DNA of 64,000 nucleotides from Dyadobacter diqingensis (lineage in GTDB: Bacteria > Bacteroidota > Bacteroidia > Cytophagales > Spirosomataceae), in contig NZ_JAMXKF010000004.1 in assembly GCF_024220585.1 (NCBI RefSeq), positions 558,001 through 622,000 on the forward strand. Direction: 5' to 3'. The first letter of the stretch is position 1; the number at the start of each line of letters is the position of its first letter. Shown in pieces: positions 17,012-23,989 of the stretch. The notes beneath the pieces were generated by a model. It saw nothing but the letters and a program-made list of their open reading frames with translations, searched no databases and had not been told where the DNA came from. Position numbers and translations under genes: made by a program.

Positions 17012-20000
17012 TCAAAATGTAAGATTTATGTTAATCCCATACCGGCGCATGGAAGGAGTTTGCGGAGACGATTCATTTCCAGACAAATACTGGTTCAGGT
17101 CGATATCCTTTTTCTCGGCGAAATAAAGAAGGTTTCTTCCTACCAAGGAAACAGAGGCATTTCTAACGATTTTGGATTTGATAAGCCAGCTCGAGGGCAG
17201 TGTATAACCGATCACAACTTCACGCAACATCCCAAAAGAACGGCTCATCAAATTACCTTCCTCAGTATTGTAATAGCGGCTTACCCAGTCCTGTACGTAT
17301 TGCTTGGTGGCGTTAGGCTTGAAAGTCAACTCCGACATATTTGTGATTTTACCATCCGTATCGTAATTCAATGCCTTGTTATTGCTAATCTGTACTCCCT
17401 CACCCAGGTAATTTTTGTTATCAGGAGTGCCAGCCTTGAAACCTTCCCAATCTTTCTGACGAGCTTCGCCCAGAGCACCTTCTACCAACGCTTTGTTACG
17501 TCCACCACGGAAGGTTTGCTTTTGCACATAATTTGAAATAACCCCGCCGATACGTCCGTCGAACTGAAAACTCAAATTGAAGTTTTTGTAAGCAAATTTA
17601 TTTATGACACCAAAAACAAACTTAGGATTTGCATAACCAAGAAACTGATTAACCGGAAGATAAATCGGACTTCCCGATGCGTCATTGATGATTTGCCCGT
17701 CGGGTGTTTTTGCAAAAGAACGGCCATAAACCATATCCATCCGGTCTCCTTCCTTAAAGAATGTATTAAATTTGTTTACGCCCGGATAAATCGATTTCAA
17801 TATTTCCTTGTATGTGGAATAGTTCACAACCACATCCCAGTTCAAGCCGTCTGAGCTCTTCAAGGCCGAACCTGTTAAAGCAACCTCCCAACCTGTCTTA
17901 CGTGTATTGATCCCATTTACGAGATAATAATCATATCCTGTCGTTGTAGATATCGGCAATGGATAAATCGTTGGCCCTTCATTAGAAATAAAATACGTTA
18001 CATCCAGTCCGATCCTGTTTTTAAGCACACGGACATCCAGTCCCATTTCAGTTTGTGAAGTCGTGCTGGGTACAATTGATGGGTTATTGATCGTATTGGT
18101 AAAGTATGCCGCCGGTGTGTTATTATAAGTAAACGGTGTCGAATAAACCGCTGCATTCTGATAACTAGGTCCACCGTAAGGTGAGGAATACTGATCTCCG
18201 TAACCGATCGGATTTCCGTTTCCAAGCGAAGGTGTTGTACCAATGTTTGCACTGGTCAGACCATCTTTCACATTAGCATAAGATCCACGAAGTTTCAGGA
18301 ATGAAATAACTTCCGGTATCCGTACGTAATCAGATATGATAGTCGAAGCAGCAACAGAAGGATAAAAAAACGTATTACTTCCTGCTGGCAGTGTCGAAAG
18401 CTTATCGACACGTCCGGTTGTAGAAAGTGTGAAATAATCCTTGTATGTAAAGTCAGCTGAATAATAGGCTGAATTCACACGCATATCCGAAGTGAAGTTG
18501 GAGGTTTTTACCGGTCTCAGAGAGTTACCAAAATTGTAAAGCCCTGGTACATTCAAATAATCAGTTGAACCATACTGCGAATTGTATGAAAAATTCCGCA
18601 GGTTACCACCAGCCCATACTTTTGCATTGAATCCTTCGAAAAGGTCCTTGTCAAATTTAACAAGCAGGTCGGTATTGTTTTCAAACAGGTTCCGGCGATC
18701 TTCACGATAATCACCCTTTGCTTCCTCTCTGCCATAAGATGTAGCCGAATAAGGCATTTTCTCATTCCTGAACAAGTTCCATGTAGTGATCTGCGTACGT
18801 AACGTCGTTTCCAGGAAACTGTTGATCTTGTACGTCATAGCCGCCTGCCCAATAATATCCGTTTTCTGATGGCCACGAAGCCACTCATAACTCATAAAAT
18901 AGGGGTTGTTGTAACGCTGATACTCGGCATAAATCTGCTGAACACCTTCCTTACCCGGCTGCCAGTAGTTGCGCATATCATCCACATTCCAGTCAGCACC
19001 TGCCCAAAAAACCATGTTGTAAATGATTGAGTTAGGACCGTAGTTTACGTCAGGAATATTGGGCGAATATTGACGGTTGTATTGCAGACCAGATTCAAAT
19101 TTCCAGCGATCTGAGAACTTATAATCGGCCGTGATGTTGAAGTTCGTGATATTCAACTTCGTATTCGGAACAATGCCTTTCTGATAAATATTCGAGACAG
19201 AAAAACGGATATTATGTTTTTCTCCCGATGCAGAAACCGACACGTTATTGGTTGACAAAATCCCTGGTTCCAAAAAACGCTTCAGGTTATCTTTTCCCCG
19301 ATTGATCCATGGCGTTGGAGAACGTACTTTCGTCACGGGGTCCACTGGACTGTCATATTGCGGGATCAGCTGCCCTTCAAATCTCGGCCCCCAGCCACCA
19401 TCATAATCTCCGTCATTCAAACCACCACCTCTTCCATTGACAAATGCGTAACTGCCATGATCACCCGGGCCATATTCATCCTGAACTTTTGGAATCGCAT
19501 AAAAACCCTTATCCATCATCGTTGAGGAATTAAAATCTACCGAAAAACCACGTTTGTCCTTCGTTCCCCGTTTTGTTGTAATCAAAATCGCGCCGTTTTT
19601 ACCTCTGAACCCGTAAAGTGCCGATGCACTGGCACCTTTTAAAACTGAGTAAGTTTCGATATCATCAGGACTCACGTTCCAGGTATCGGAGTTCACAGGA
19701 ACACCATCCACCACAAAAAGAACGTCTGTGTTACCTCTCAGGCTAATATTTGGTTTTCTCAGCAACTCTGGCTGCGCTCCGATCGTCAGACCAGCCACTT
19801 TCCCAGCCAACGCATTGATGGCATTGGGTTCACGTGCCTTAATAGTGGATGCTCCGTCAACCGACTGAATCGCCACACCGATACGTCTTACATCTTTTTT
19901 GATACCCAAAGCAGTCACGACAACTTCATTCAGCTGCTTATTGTCAATGCCTAGTACCACATCCAGTTTGGTACGGGAATTTAACGCAACTTCCTCCGTG

Positions 20001-20248
20001 GCAAACCCAACAAATGAAAAAATCAAAACAGAATTCCCATCAGGAACTGATAATTCGTAAGCTCCTTCGGAGTTGGTTCCGGTACCTGCATTGGTACCTT
20101 TTACAATAACACTGGCACCGGGGATCGGCTCCCCTGTACTTTTGTCGGAAACTTTTCCGGTTACTTTGACCTGCCCAAATACATGGAAAGAGCAGAAGAG
20201 CAGCATTAACATTAACGCAGCTCTGGGGTGAGTAAAAGAATGGATCAT
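17012..20248 (-). CDS. SusC/RagA TonB-linked outer membrane transporter
   Basis: A 1078-residue TonB-dependent transporter. Its signal peptide ends FHVFGQ. A carboxypeptidase-regulatory-like domain spans about residues 27-100 (VKVTGKVSDKSTGEPIPGA). The plug includes LAGKVAGLTIG, VLFVVDGVPVN and the SusC signature SVLKGASASALYGFRGKNGAI. The 22-stranded barrel ends in ININLTF. It has no STN domain, unlike the SusC at 45264, so no FecR-type signalling is expected. A consensus promoter precedes it, and the SusD gene follows. Confidence 0.95.
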   Translation of the reverse strand: MIHSFTHPRAALMLMLLFCSFHVFGQVKVTGKVSDKSTGEPIPGASVIVKGTNAGTGTNSEGAYELSVPDGNSVLIFSFVGFATEEVALNSRTKLDVVLGIDNKQLNEVVVTALGIKKDVRRIGVAIQSVDGASTIKAREPNAINALAGKVAGLTIGAQPELLRKPNISLRGNTDVLFVVDGVPVNSDTWNVSPDDIETYSVLKGASASALYGFRGKNGAILITTKRGTKDKRGFSVDFNSSTMMDKGFYAIPKVQDEYGPGDHGSYAFVNGRGGGLNDGDYDGGWGPRFEGQLIPQYDSPVDPVTKVRSPTPWINRGKDNLKRFLEPGILSTNNVSVSASGEKHNIRFSVSNIYQKGIVPNTKLNITNFNITADYKFSDRWKFESGLQYNRQYSPNIPDVNYGPNSIIYNMVFWAGADWNVDDMRNYWQPGKEGVQQIYAEYQRYNNPYFMSYEWLRGHQKTDIIGQAAMTYKINSFLETTLRTQITTWNLFRNEKMPYSATSYGREEAKGDYREDRRNLFENNTDLLVKFDKDLFEGFNAKVWAGGNLRNFSYNSQYGSTDYLNVPGLYNFGNSLRPVKTSNFTSDMRVNSAYYSADFTYKDYFTLSTTGRVDKLSTLPAGSNTFFYPSVAASTIISDYVRIPEVISFLKLRGSYANVKDGLTSANIGTTPSLGNGNPIGYGDQYSSPYGGPSYQNAAVYSTPFTYNNTPAAYFTNTINNPSIVPSTTSQTEMGLDVRVLKNRIGLDVTYFISNEGPTIYPLPISTTTGYDYYLVNGINTRKTGWEVALTGSALKSSDGLNWDVVVNYSTYKEILKSIYPGVNKFNTFFKEGDRMDMVYGRSFAKTPDGQIINDASGSPIYLPVNQFLGYANPKFVFGVINKFAYKNFNLSFQFDGRIGGVISNYVQKQTFRGGRNKALVEGALGEARQKDWEGFKAGTPDNKNYLGEGVQISNNKALNYDTDGKITNMSELTFKPNATKQYVQDWVSRYYNTEEGNLMSRSFGMLREVVIGYTLPSSWLIKSKIVRNASVSLVGRNLLYFAEKKDIDLNQYLSGNESSPQTPSMRRYGININLTF

Positions 20249-20276
20249 ATAAAGTTTGTGGTTTATTGTAAAAACG

Positions 20277-20304
20277 CAAAACTAACAAACCAACATTACC
20301 ACAA
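20277..20304 (-). promoter_or_regulatory. Promoter of susC/susD operon
   Basis: On the minus strand TTG (20302-20304), 17 bases, then TAGTTTTG (20277-20284), an exact TAnnTTTG match. The start codon at 20248 follows with a short leader. Confidence 0.6.
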
Positions 20305-20573
20305 CATTGAAGTAATGTTAAGTATATGTAAACTTCATCTAAAAAAAAGTAAAGTGCAAGAAAAATTAAAAATTTTATAATAGACTATATCACAAACGAT
20401 TACAATAAATAAAACAACCTACCAATCCTACAAACCTTGAATACTGGTTTATAATGATATCATCAAATTCTATTACCTTTTCAACATGCCTGACCGGCAG
20501 ATCAATCGAGGCCAATGGTATAATTCAAAGGCTATTCAACATAGGTACGGGGATAAATTATTTCTAAATCTGC

Positions 20574-20634
20574 ACGTATTCTATTAATATCTTAACGTTA
20601 ATTAATTAACGTTACACACTAAACGTATTCTATT
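20574..20634. repeat. 22-base perfect palindrome flanked by 12-base direct repeats
   Basis: The palindrome is 20593-20614; its left half is TAACGTTAATT. ACGTATTCTATT occurs at 20574-20585 and again at 20623-20634, 49 bases apart, one on each side. The second copy ends 3 bases before the thrC stop codon. It may be an operator with looping sites, a recombination site, or the scar of a small inserted element. Confidence 0.75.
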
Positions 20635-20636
20635 GT

Positions 20637-21827
20637 TCACATCAAATTTTCCGCATATTTATAACCACTTCCTGTATTTAACAACAAAATCGTCTCATCC
20701 CGGTTAATCCATTTGTTGACGATGGCCTTTTGCATGGCAGGGACCAGTGCGCCGCCTTCCGGTGCTACAAACAAACCTTCCTTTTTAGAAAGCGTCTTCA
20801 CGCCTTCCAGTAATTCATCTTCCGTAACTGAAACTGCGAATCCTTTCGACTCCGCCAATACCTCCATAATTTGTCTTTCTGCAAAAGGAGACGGCACGGC
20901 AAGACCGTTTGCCATCGAAGGTTTAGCCTGATAATGGGCTGCATTTTGGTGTTTCCCCTCAAATGACCAGACCATGGGTTGGCAGTTTTCAGTTTGCACG
21001 GCGATCAGTTTCGGGAATTTGCCGGTGATCCATCCGGCAGCTTTCATTTCATGGAACGCTTTCCATAACCCGATAAGCCCGGTGCCGCCTCCGGTCGGAT
21101 AAAAAATAACGTCCGGCAACTGCCAGTTCATTTGCTCGGCAATTTCGAAACCCATCGTTTTTTTGCCTTCCAAACGGTATGGCTCTTTCATCGTTGACAC
21201 GTCAAAATACCCTTTCTCGGCCTTAATCCGGGCAACCAGTTTTCCGCAATCGTTAATGAGTCCGTCAACCAATATTAATTCCGCACCAAAATACCGGCAC
21301 TCCTGTTTGAAAATTTCCGGCGTGTGTTTCGGCATGACAACCGTTACTTCAATATTGGCTTTTCCGCAATATGCAGCCAGTGCCCCGCCAGCATTACCAG
21401 CCGTTGGAACGATACACTTTGTTATCCCCAGTTCCTTCATCTTTGAAACGGCCACGGCCTGTCCGCGTGCCTTGAAAGAACCGGTCGGGTTCAGGGATTC
21501 ATCTTTAAGCAGCAATTTATTTACACCTGTTGTCTCCGCCAGATTGTTGAGCGATAACAGCGGCGTCATGCCCTCTCCCAACGTCACCACATTCGCCGGG
21601 TCCAGCACCGGGAGAAATTCAAAATACCGCCAAAGAGACGACTCCCGGGTTTTCAGAATGTTTTTATCTACTGGCTGAGAGAAATCATATTGGGCATAAA
21701 GCGGCGCTTTCCAACCCTCATGTTCGTTTTCGCAAAAAGTCTGCACCTGCCTGTGATCGAACTTTTCTTTACTGACAGCACATTCCAGATGCGAAATGTG
21801 GGAGGTTAGATTGACGGTGGTTTTCAT
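20637..21827 (-). CDS. thrC: Threonine synthase
   Basis: A 396-residue fold-type II PLP enzyme that converts O-phosphohomoserine to threonine. The PLP lysine is Lys119 in NPTGSFKARG. GEGMTPLL precedes it, TAGNAGGALAAYCG (substrate and phosphate loops) follows, and PTGGGTGLIGLWKAF binds the PLP phosphate. The short form with an N-terminal segment rich in Cys and His (ECAVSKEKF) fits the bacterial thrC relatives of this length. It has its own promoter, and a LysR regulator gene ends 71 bases upstream on the same strand. Other threonine-pathway genes are not in the window. Confidence 0.92.
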   Translation of the reverse strand: MKTTVNLTSHISHLECAVSKEKFDHRQVQTFCENEHEGWKAPLYAQYDFSQPVDKNILKTRESSLWRYFEFLPVLDPANVVTLGEGMTPLLSLNNLAETTGVNKLLLKDESLNPTGSFKARGQAVAVSKMKELGITKCIVPTAGNAGGALAAYCGKANIEVTVVMPKHTPEIFKQECRYFGAELILVDGLINDCGKLVARIKAEKGYFDVSTMKEPYRLEGKKTMGFEIAEQMNWQLPDVIFYPTGGGTGLIGLWKAFHEMKAAGWITGKFPKLIAVQTENCQPMVWSFEGKHQNAAHYQAKPSMANGLAVPSPFAERQIMEVLAESKGFAVSVTEDELLEGVKTLSKKEGLFVAPEGGALVPAMQKAIVNKWINRDETILLLNTGSGYKYAENLM

Positions 21828-21849
21828 GTTTTATAGTGTTAATTTCTGC

Positions 21850-21881
21850 CAAAATTAGGCGTAACATTATAGCTAATCCAA
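21850..21881 (-). promoter_or_regulatory. Promoter of thrC
   Basis: Minus-strand TTG (21879-21881), 21 bases, then TAATTTTG (21850-21857), an exact TAnnTTTG match, 22 bases before the thrC ATG. Confidence 0.6.
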
Positions 21882-21898
21882 TGCTATTTAACTATACA

Positions 21899-22807
21899 CT
21901 ATAACATGTTGTTATGACCTTGCAAAGCAAACCGGACAAAAGCCTGAGCAAACGGGTCGTTTTCTGAGCCGTGTCTTTGAATAAAATAGAATTGCCGCTG
22001 CACACGAAGTCCTTCAATAAAAACCTGTTTAAGACTTCCAGCCTGCAATTCTTTCCGGACAGAACGCAGGGGAAGAAATCCGAGGCAGTTGTCAACCAGT
22101 AAAAAATTTTTTAATGCTTCCGTACCGCCAAGTGAAATATTATTCCTGAGATCCGAAATCTTCACCCCGACCTCCTCCAACGCAGCCTTAACGGATGCCA
22201 GTGTCCCCGATCCCCGTTCCCGGAGTGCTACCGGGTAATTTTTCAACTCATCCAGAGAAACCGATTCCCTGAACCATAACTCACTTTTAGGAGAACATAC
22301 CGCAACGACATCGTCGGACAAAAAATAGCGATAACTCACCGCAGTCGTTTTGGTCTGCCCTTCAATAATTCCCAGATCAATTTCATTGTTTTCCAGAGCC
22401 TTCAACACATTTTCCGAATTGCGGTTCAACAGCGTGATCCTGACGTTAGCGTGCCGCTGACGAAAAGCCGATAATATTTCAGGAATTATGTACAACGCAA
22501 CCGTGGTGCTGGCCCCGAGACGTAACTCGCCCTTCGCATTGTATTCGTCCAGCTGCGTGCTCAACGCATAATCCAGCCTGATCTGAACTTCCTTTGCCTG
22601 CCTCAGATGATCCAGAAGCAGGTTCCCGGTTATTGTCAGTTTAATGCTGTTACCCGCGCGTTCAAACAAACTGGTTTTATATTGTTCCTCCAAAGCCTTG
22701 ATATGGCGGCTGATAGCCGGCTGGCTGAGATTCAGCACCTGGCTGGCACGCGTGAAACTCAGATGATTGGCAACCTCAAAAAAGACTTCGTGCCGGAAAG
22801 AAATCAT
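21899..22807 (-). CDS. LysR family transcriptional regulator
   Basis: A 302-residue LTTR. The N-terminal winged helix spans residues 1-62 (FFEVANHLSFTRASQVLNLSQPAISRHIKALEEQ). A linker helix leads to a type 2 periplasmic-binding-like effector domain (GELRLGASTTVALYIIPEILSAFRQRH). It lies upstream of thrC on the same strand, 71 bases away, an unusual tandem rather than divergent arrangement. It may control thrC or the cysteine-rich lipoprotein genes that diverge from it. Effector unknown. Confidence 0.93.
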   Translation of the reverse strand: MISFRHEVFFEVANHLSFTRASQVLNLSQPAISRHIKALEEQYKTSLFERAGNSIKLTITGNLLLDHLRQAKEVQIRLDYALSTQLDEYNAKGELRLGASTTVALYIIPEILSAFRQRHANVRITLLNRNSENVLKALENNEIDLGIIEGQTKTTAVSYRYFLSDDVVAVCSPKSELWFRESVSLDELKNYPVALRERGSGTLASVKAALEEVGVKISDLRNNISLGGTEALKNFLLVDNCLGFLPLRSVRKELQAGSLKQVFIEGLRVQRQFYFIQRHGSENDPFAQAFVRFALQGHNNML

Positions 22808-22829
22808 AACCTCTTGAAATGGTGTTTCT

Positions 22830-22856
22830 CAAAGATATTTAATTTGACAGAGACAA
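22830..22856 (-). promoter_or_regulatory. Possible promoter of the LysR gene
   Basis: TATCTTTG on the minus strand (22830-22837) matches TAnnTTTG. A TTG lies at 22854-22856, with a rather short 16-base gap. Confidence 0.4.
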
Positions 22857-22890
22857 CGAAGAATTCCGTCCGTTACAACCTTTTCTGGGT

Positions 22891-22903
22891 AAAAGTTGTC
22901 ATT
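22891..22903 (+). repeat. Box AAAAGTTGTCATT upstream of first Cys-rich lipoprotein
   Basis: The same 13 bases occur at 23421-23433 before the paralogous gene, 46 and 39 bases before the respective ATG codons. GTTG within it may be a -33 element; no matching TAnnTTTG follows in either copy. Confidence 0.55.
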
Positions 22904-22949
22904 CAAAGTACAAGAAATGCGTCAGCTAAACCATTTTTAGTGCCAGTCT

Positions 22950-23345
22950 ATGAAAACAGTAACACTACTTTTAATCCTGACTTTATTCCTGGTCTCATGC
23001 GGATCCAAAAAGGACGTTTCGCCTGGCACGGCACGATCCGAGATATGGTCAGCCGGATGTGCATCTTTTGGCAAGGTTGCGGGTGGTTATTCAATTTCCG
23101 GTATGTGCTGTGAACGTGTTGAAATGCCATTCTTTACGTTAAAAAATGGGGCTTCTTTTTCGGTCAGAGGTAAATATTTTGCATCCAGAGAAGGAAAATC
23201 AAGAGAGTTCCCCCTCACGATCACGGGAAACCTCTCGGCAGACGCACAGACTTTAACCCTGAACTATACAGTTGATAACGTTCCAAAAACTTTCACGATG
23301 GAAATCGGAAAGCCGGTAATGGCGTGTTATTGTGGTTGTGGCTGA
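22950..23345 (+). CDS. Small cysteine-rich lipoprotein, paralog 1
   Basis: A 131-residue protein with signal MKTVTLLLILTLFLVSC and acylated Cys17. The mature domain has WSAGCASF, ISGMCCE and a C-terminal CYCGCG, giving six cysteines at positions shared with the next gene. The spacing (GCA...GCC...CxCxC) and the beta-strand pattern (FPLTITGNLSADAQTLTLNY) suggest a small disulfide-bonded or metal-binding beta domain on the periplasmic or outer side of a membrane. I do not recognise the family. It diverges from the LysR gene. It looks like one half of a recent tandem duplication. Confidence 0.85.
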   Translation: MKTVTLLLILTLFLVSCGSKKDVSPGTARSEIWSAGCASFGKVAGGYSISGMCCERVEMPFFTLKNGASFSVRGKYFASREGKSREFPLTITGNLSADAQTLTLNYTVDNVPKTFTMEIGKPVMACYCGCG

Positions 23346-23420
23346 TTCAGGGTCGTTGATTTCGGTTATCTTAAACAAGCCATTGGATTTTGTTATGAGG
23401 TCGTCCAACCAAATTGTATA

Positions 23421-23433
23421 AAAAGTTGTCATT
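23421..23433 (+). repeat. Box AAAAGTTGTCATT upstream of second Cys-rich lipoprotein
   Basis: Second exact copy of the box at 22891-22903, 39 bases before the ATG at 23473. Likely retained from the duplication because it is part of the promoter. Confidence 0.55.
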
Positions 23434-23472
23434 AATGTATGATTGATATAACCTTCACCAGATCCATACGCC

Positions 23473-23859
23473 ATGAAATACTTATCCACCCTGTTTTTCG
23501 TCTTGTTTTTATCATTAAACGGTTGTAAGTCTGACAGAGAAATTCCTCCGAAAGGCACCTGGTCAGAAGGCTGTGCTGTTTTCTCCTCTTTTGAAGACGG
23601 TTATAAGCTATCCGGATTATGCTGTGAGTATCTGGTTTTCCCAAAGATCAAGTTGAAAAGTAACAACTCTTTTACAGCCAGCGCCAGTTATCATTCCTTC
23701 ACTGGCGCCGGGTTCAGTGACGTTCCGGTTACCGTAAAAGGGAAATTGTCGAAAGACGAAAAAACACTTGATCTAAGTTATGAAATCAGCGGAATTGCAA
23801 AATCTTATTCACTCAAATCGGATGCAAGAATCATGTATTGCAGCTGCTATTGTGACTAA
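23473..23859 (+). CDS. Small cysteine-rich lipoprotein, paralog 2
   Basis: A 128-residue protein with signal MKYLSTLFFVLFLSLNGC. It aligns along its whole length with the preceding gene: WSEGCAVF, GYKLSGLCCE, VPVTVKGKLSKDEKTLDLSYE and the C-terminal CSCYCD. The six mature cysteines are conserved while most other positions differ, so the cysteines are under selection. No family is recognised. The C-terminal CxCxC could bind a metal or form disulfides. It has its own upstream box and is followed by the fructan regulator promoter, to which it need not be related. Confidence 0.85.
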   Translation: MKYLSTLFFVLFLSLNGCKSDREIPPKGTWSEGCAVFSSFEDGYKLSGLCCEYLVFPKIKLKSNNSFTASASYHSFTGAGFSDVPVTVKGKLSKDEKTLDLSYEISGIAKSYSLKSDARIMYCSCYCD

Positions 23860-23922
23860 TCGAAAACATCTATACAAACCAGGTTTCTCCTGATATTAAA
23901 ACAGTCCTGCATAAAGCCGCCA

Positions 23923-23954
23923 TTTGATTCAATGGATAAATTGTAATACTTTTG
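23923..23954 (+). promoter_or_regulatory. Promoter of the hybrid regulator gene
   Basis: TTTG (23923-23926), 20 bases, TACTTTTG (23947-23954): both elements of the Bacteroidota consensus. The TTG start at 23990 follows after a leader of roughly 25 bases. Confidence 0.75.
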
Positions 23955-23989
23955 ACTACTCCAAGTCATAGAATAAATACAATAAAAAA

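Larger units (their letters stand above)
20249..20636. other. Regulatory intergenic region between thrC and susC
   Basis: 388 AT-rich bases. They hold the minus-strand susC promoter (20277-20304) and, at the thrC end, a 22-base palindrome between two 12-base direct repeats (20574-20634). A chance-size plus-strand ORF of 33 codons starts at 20486. No gene or RNA was recognised. Confidence 0.6.

Noticed and set aside
20486..20587. Plus-strand ORF of 33 codons before the palindrome
   Set aside because: Too short, no family, and it runs into the direct repeat; nothing supports translation.
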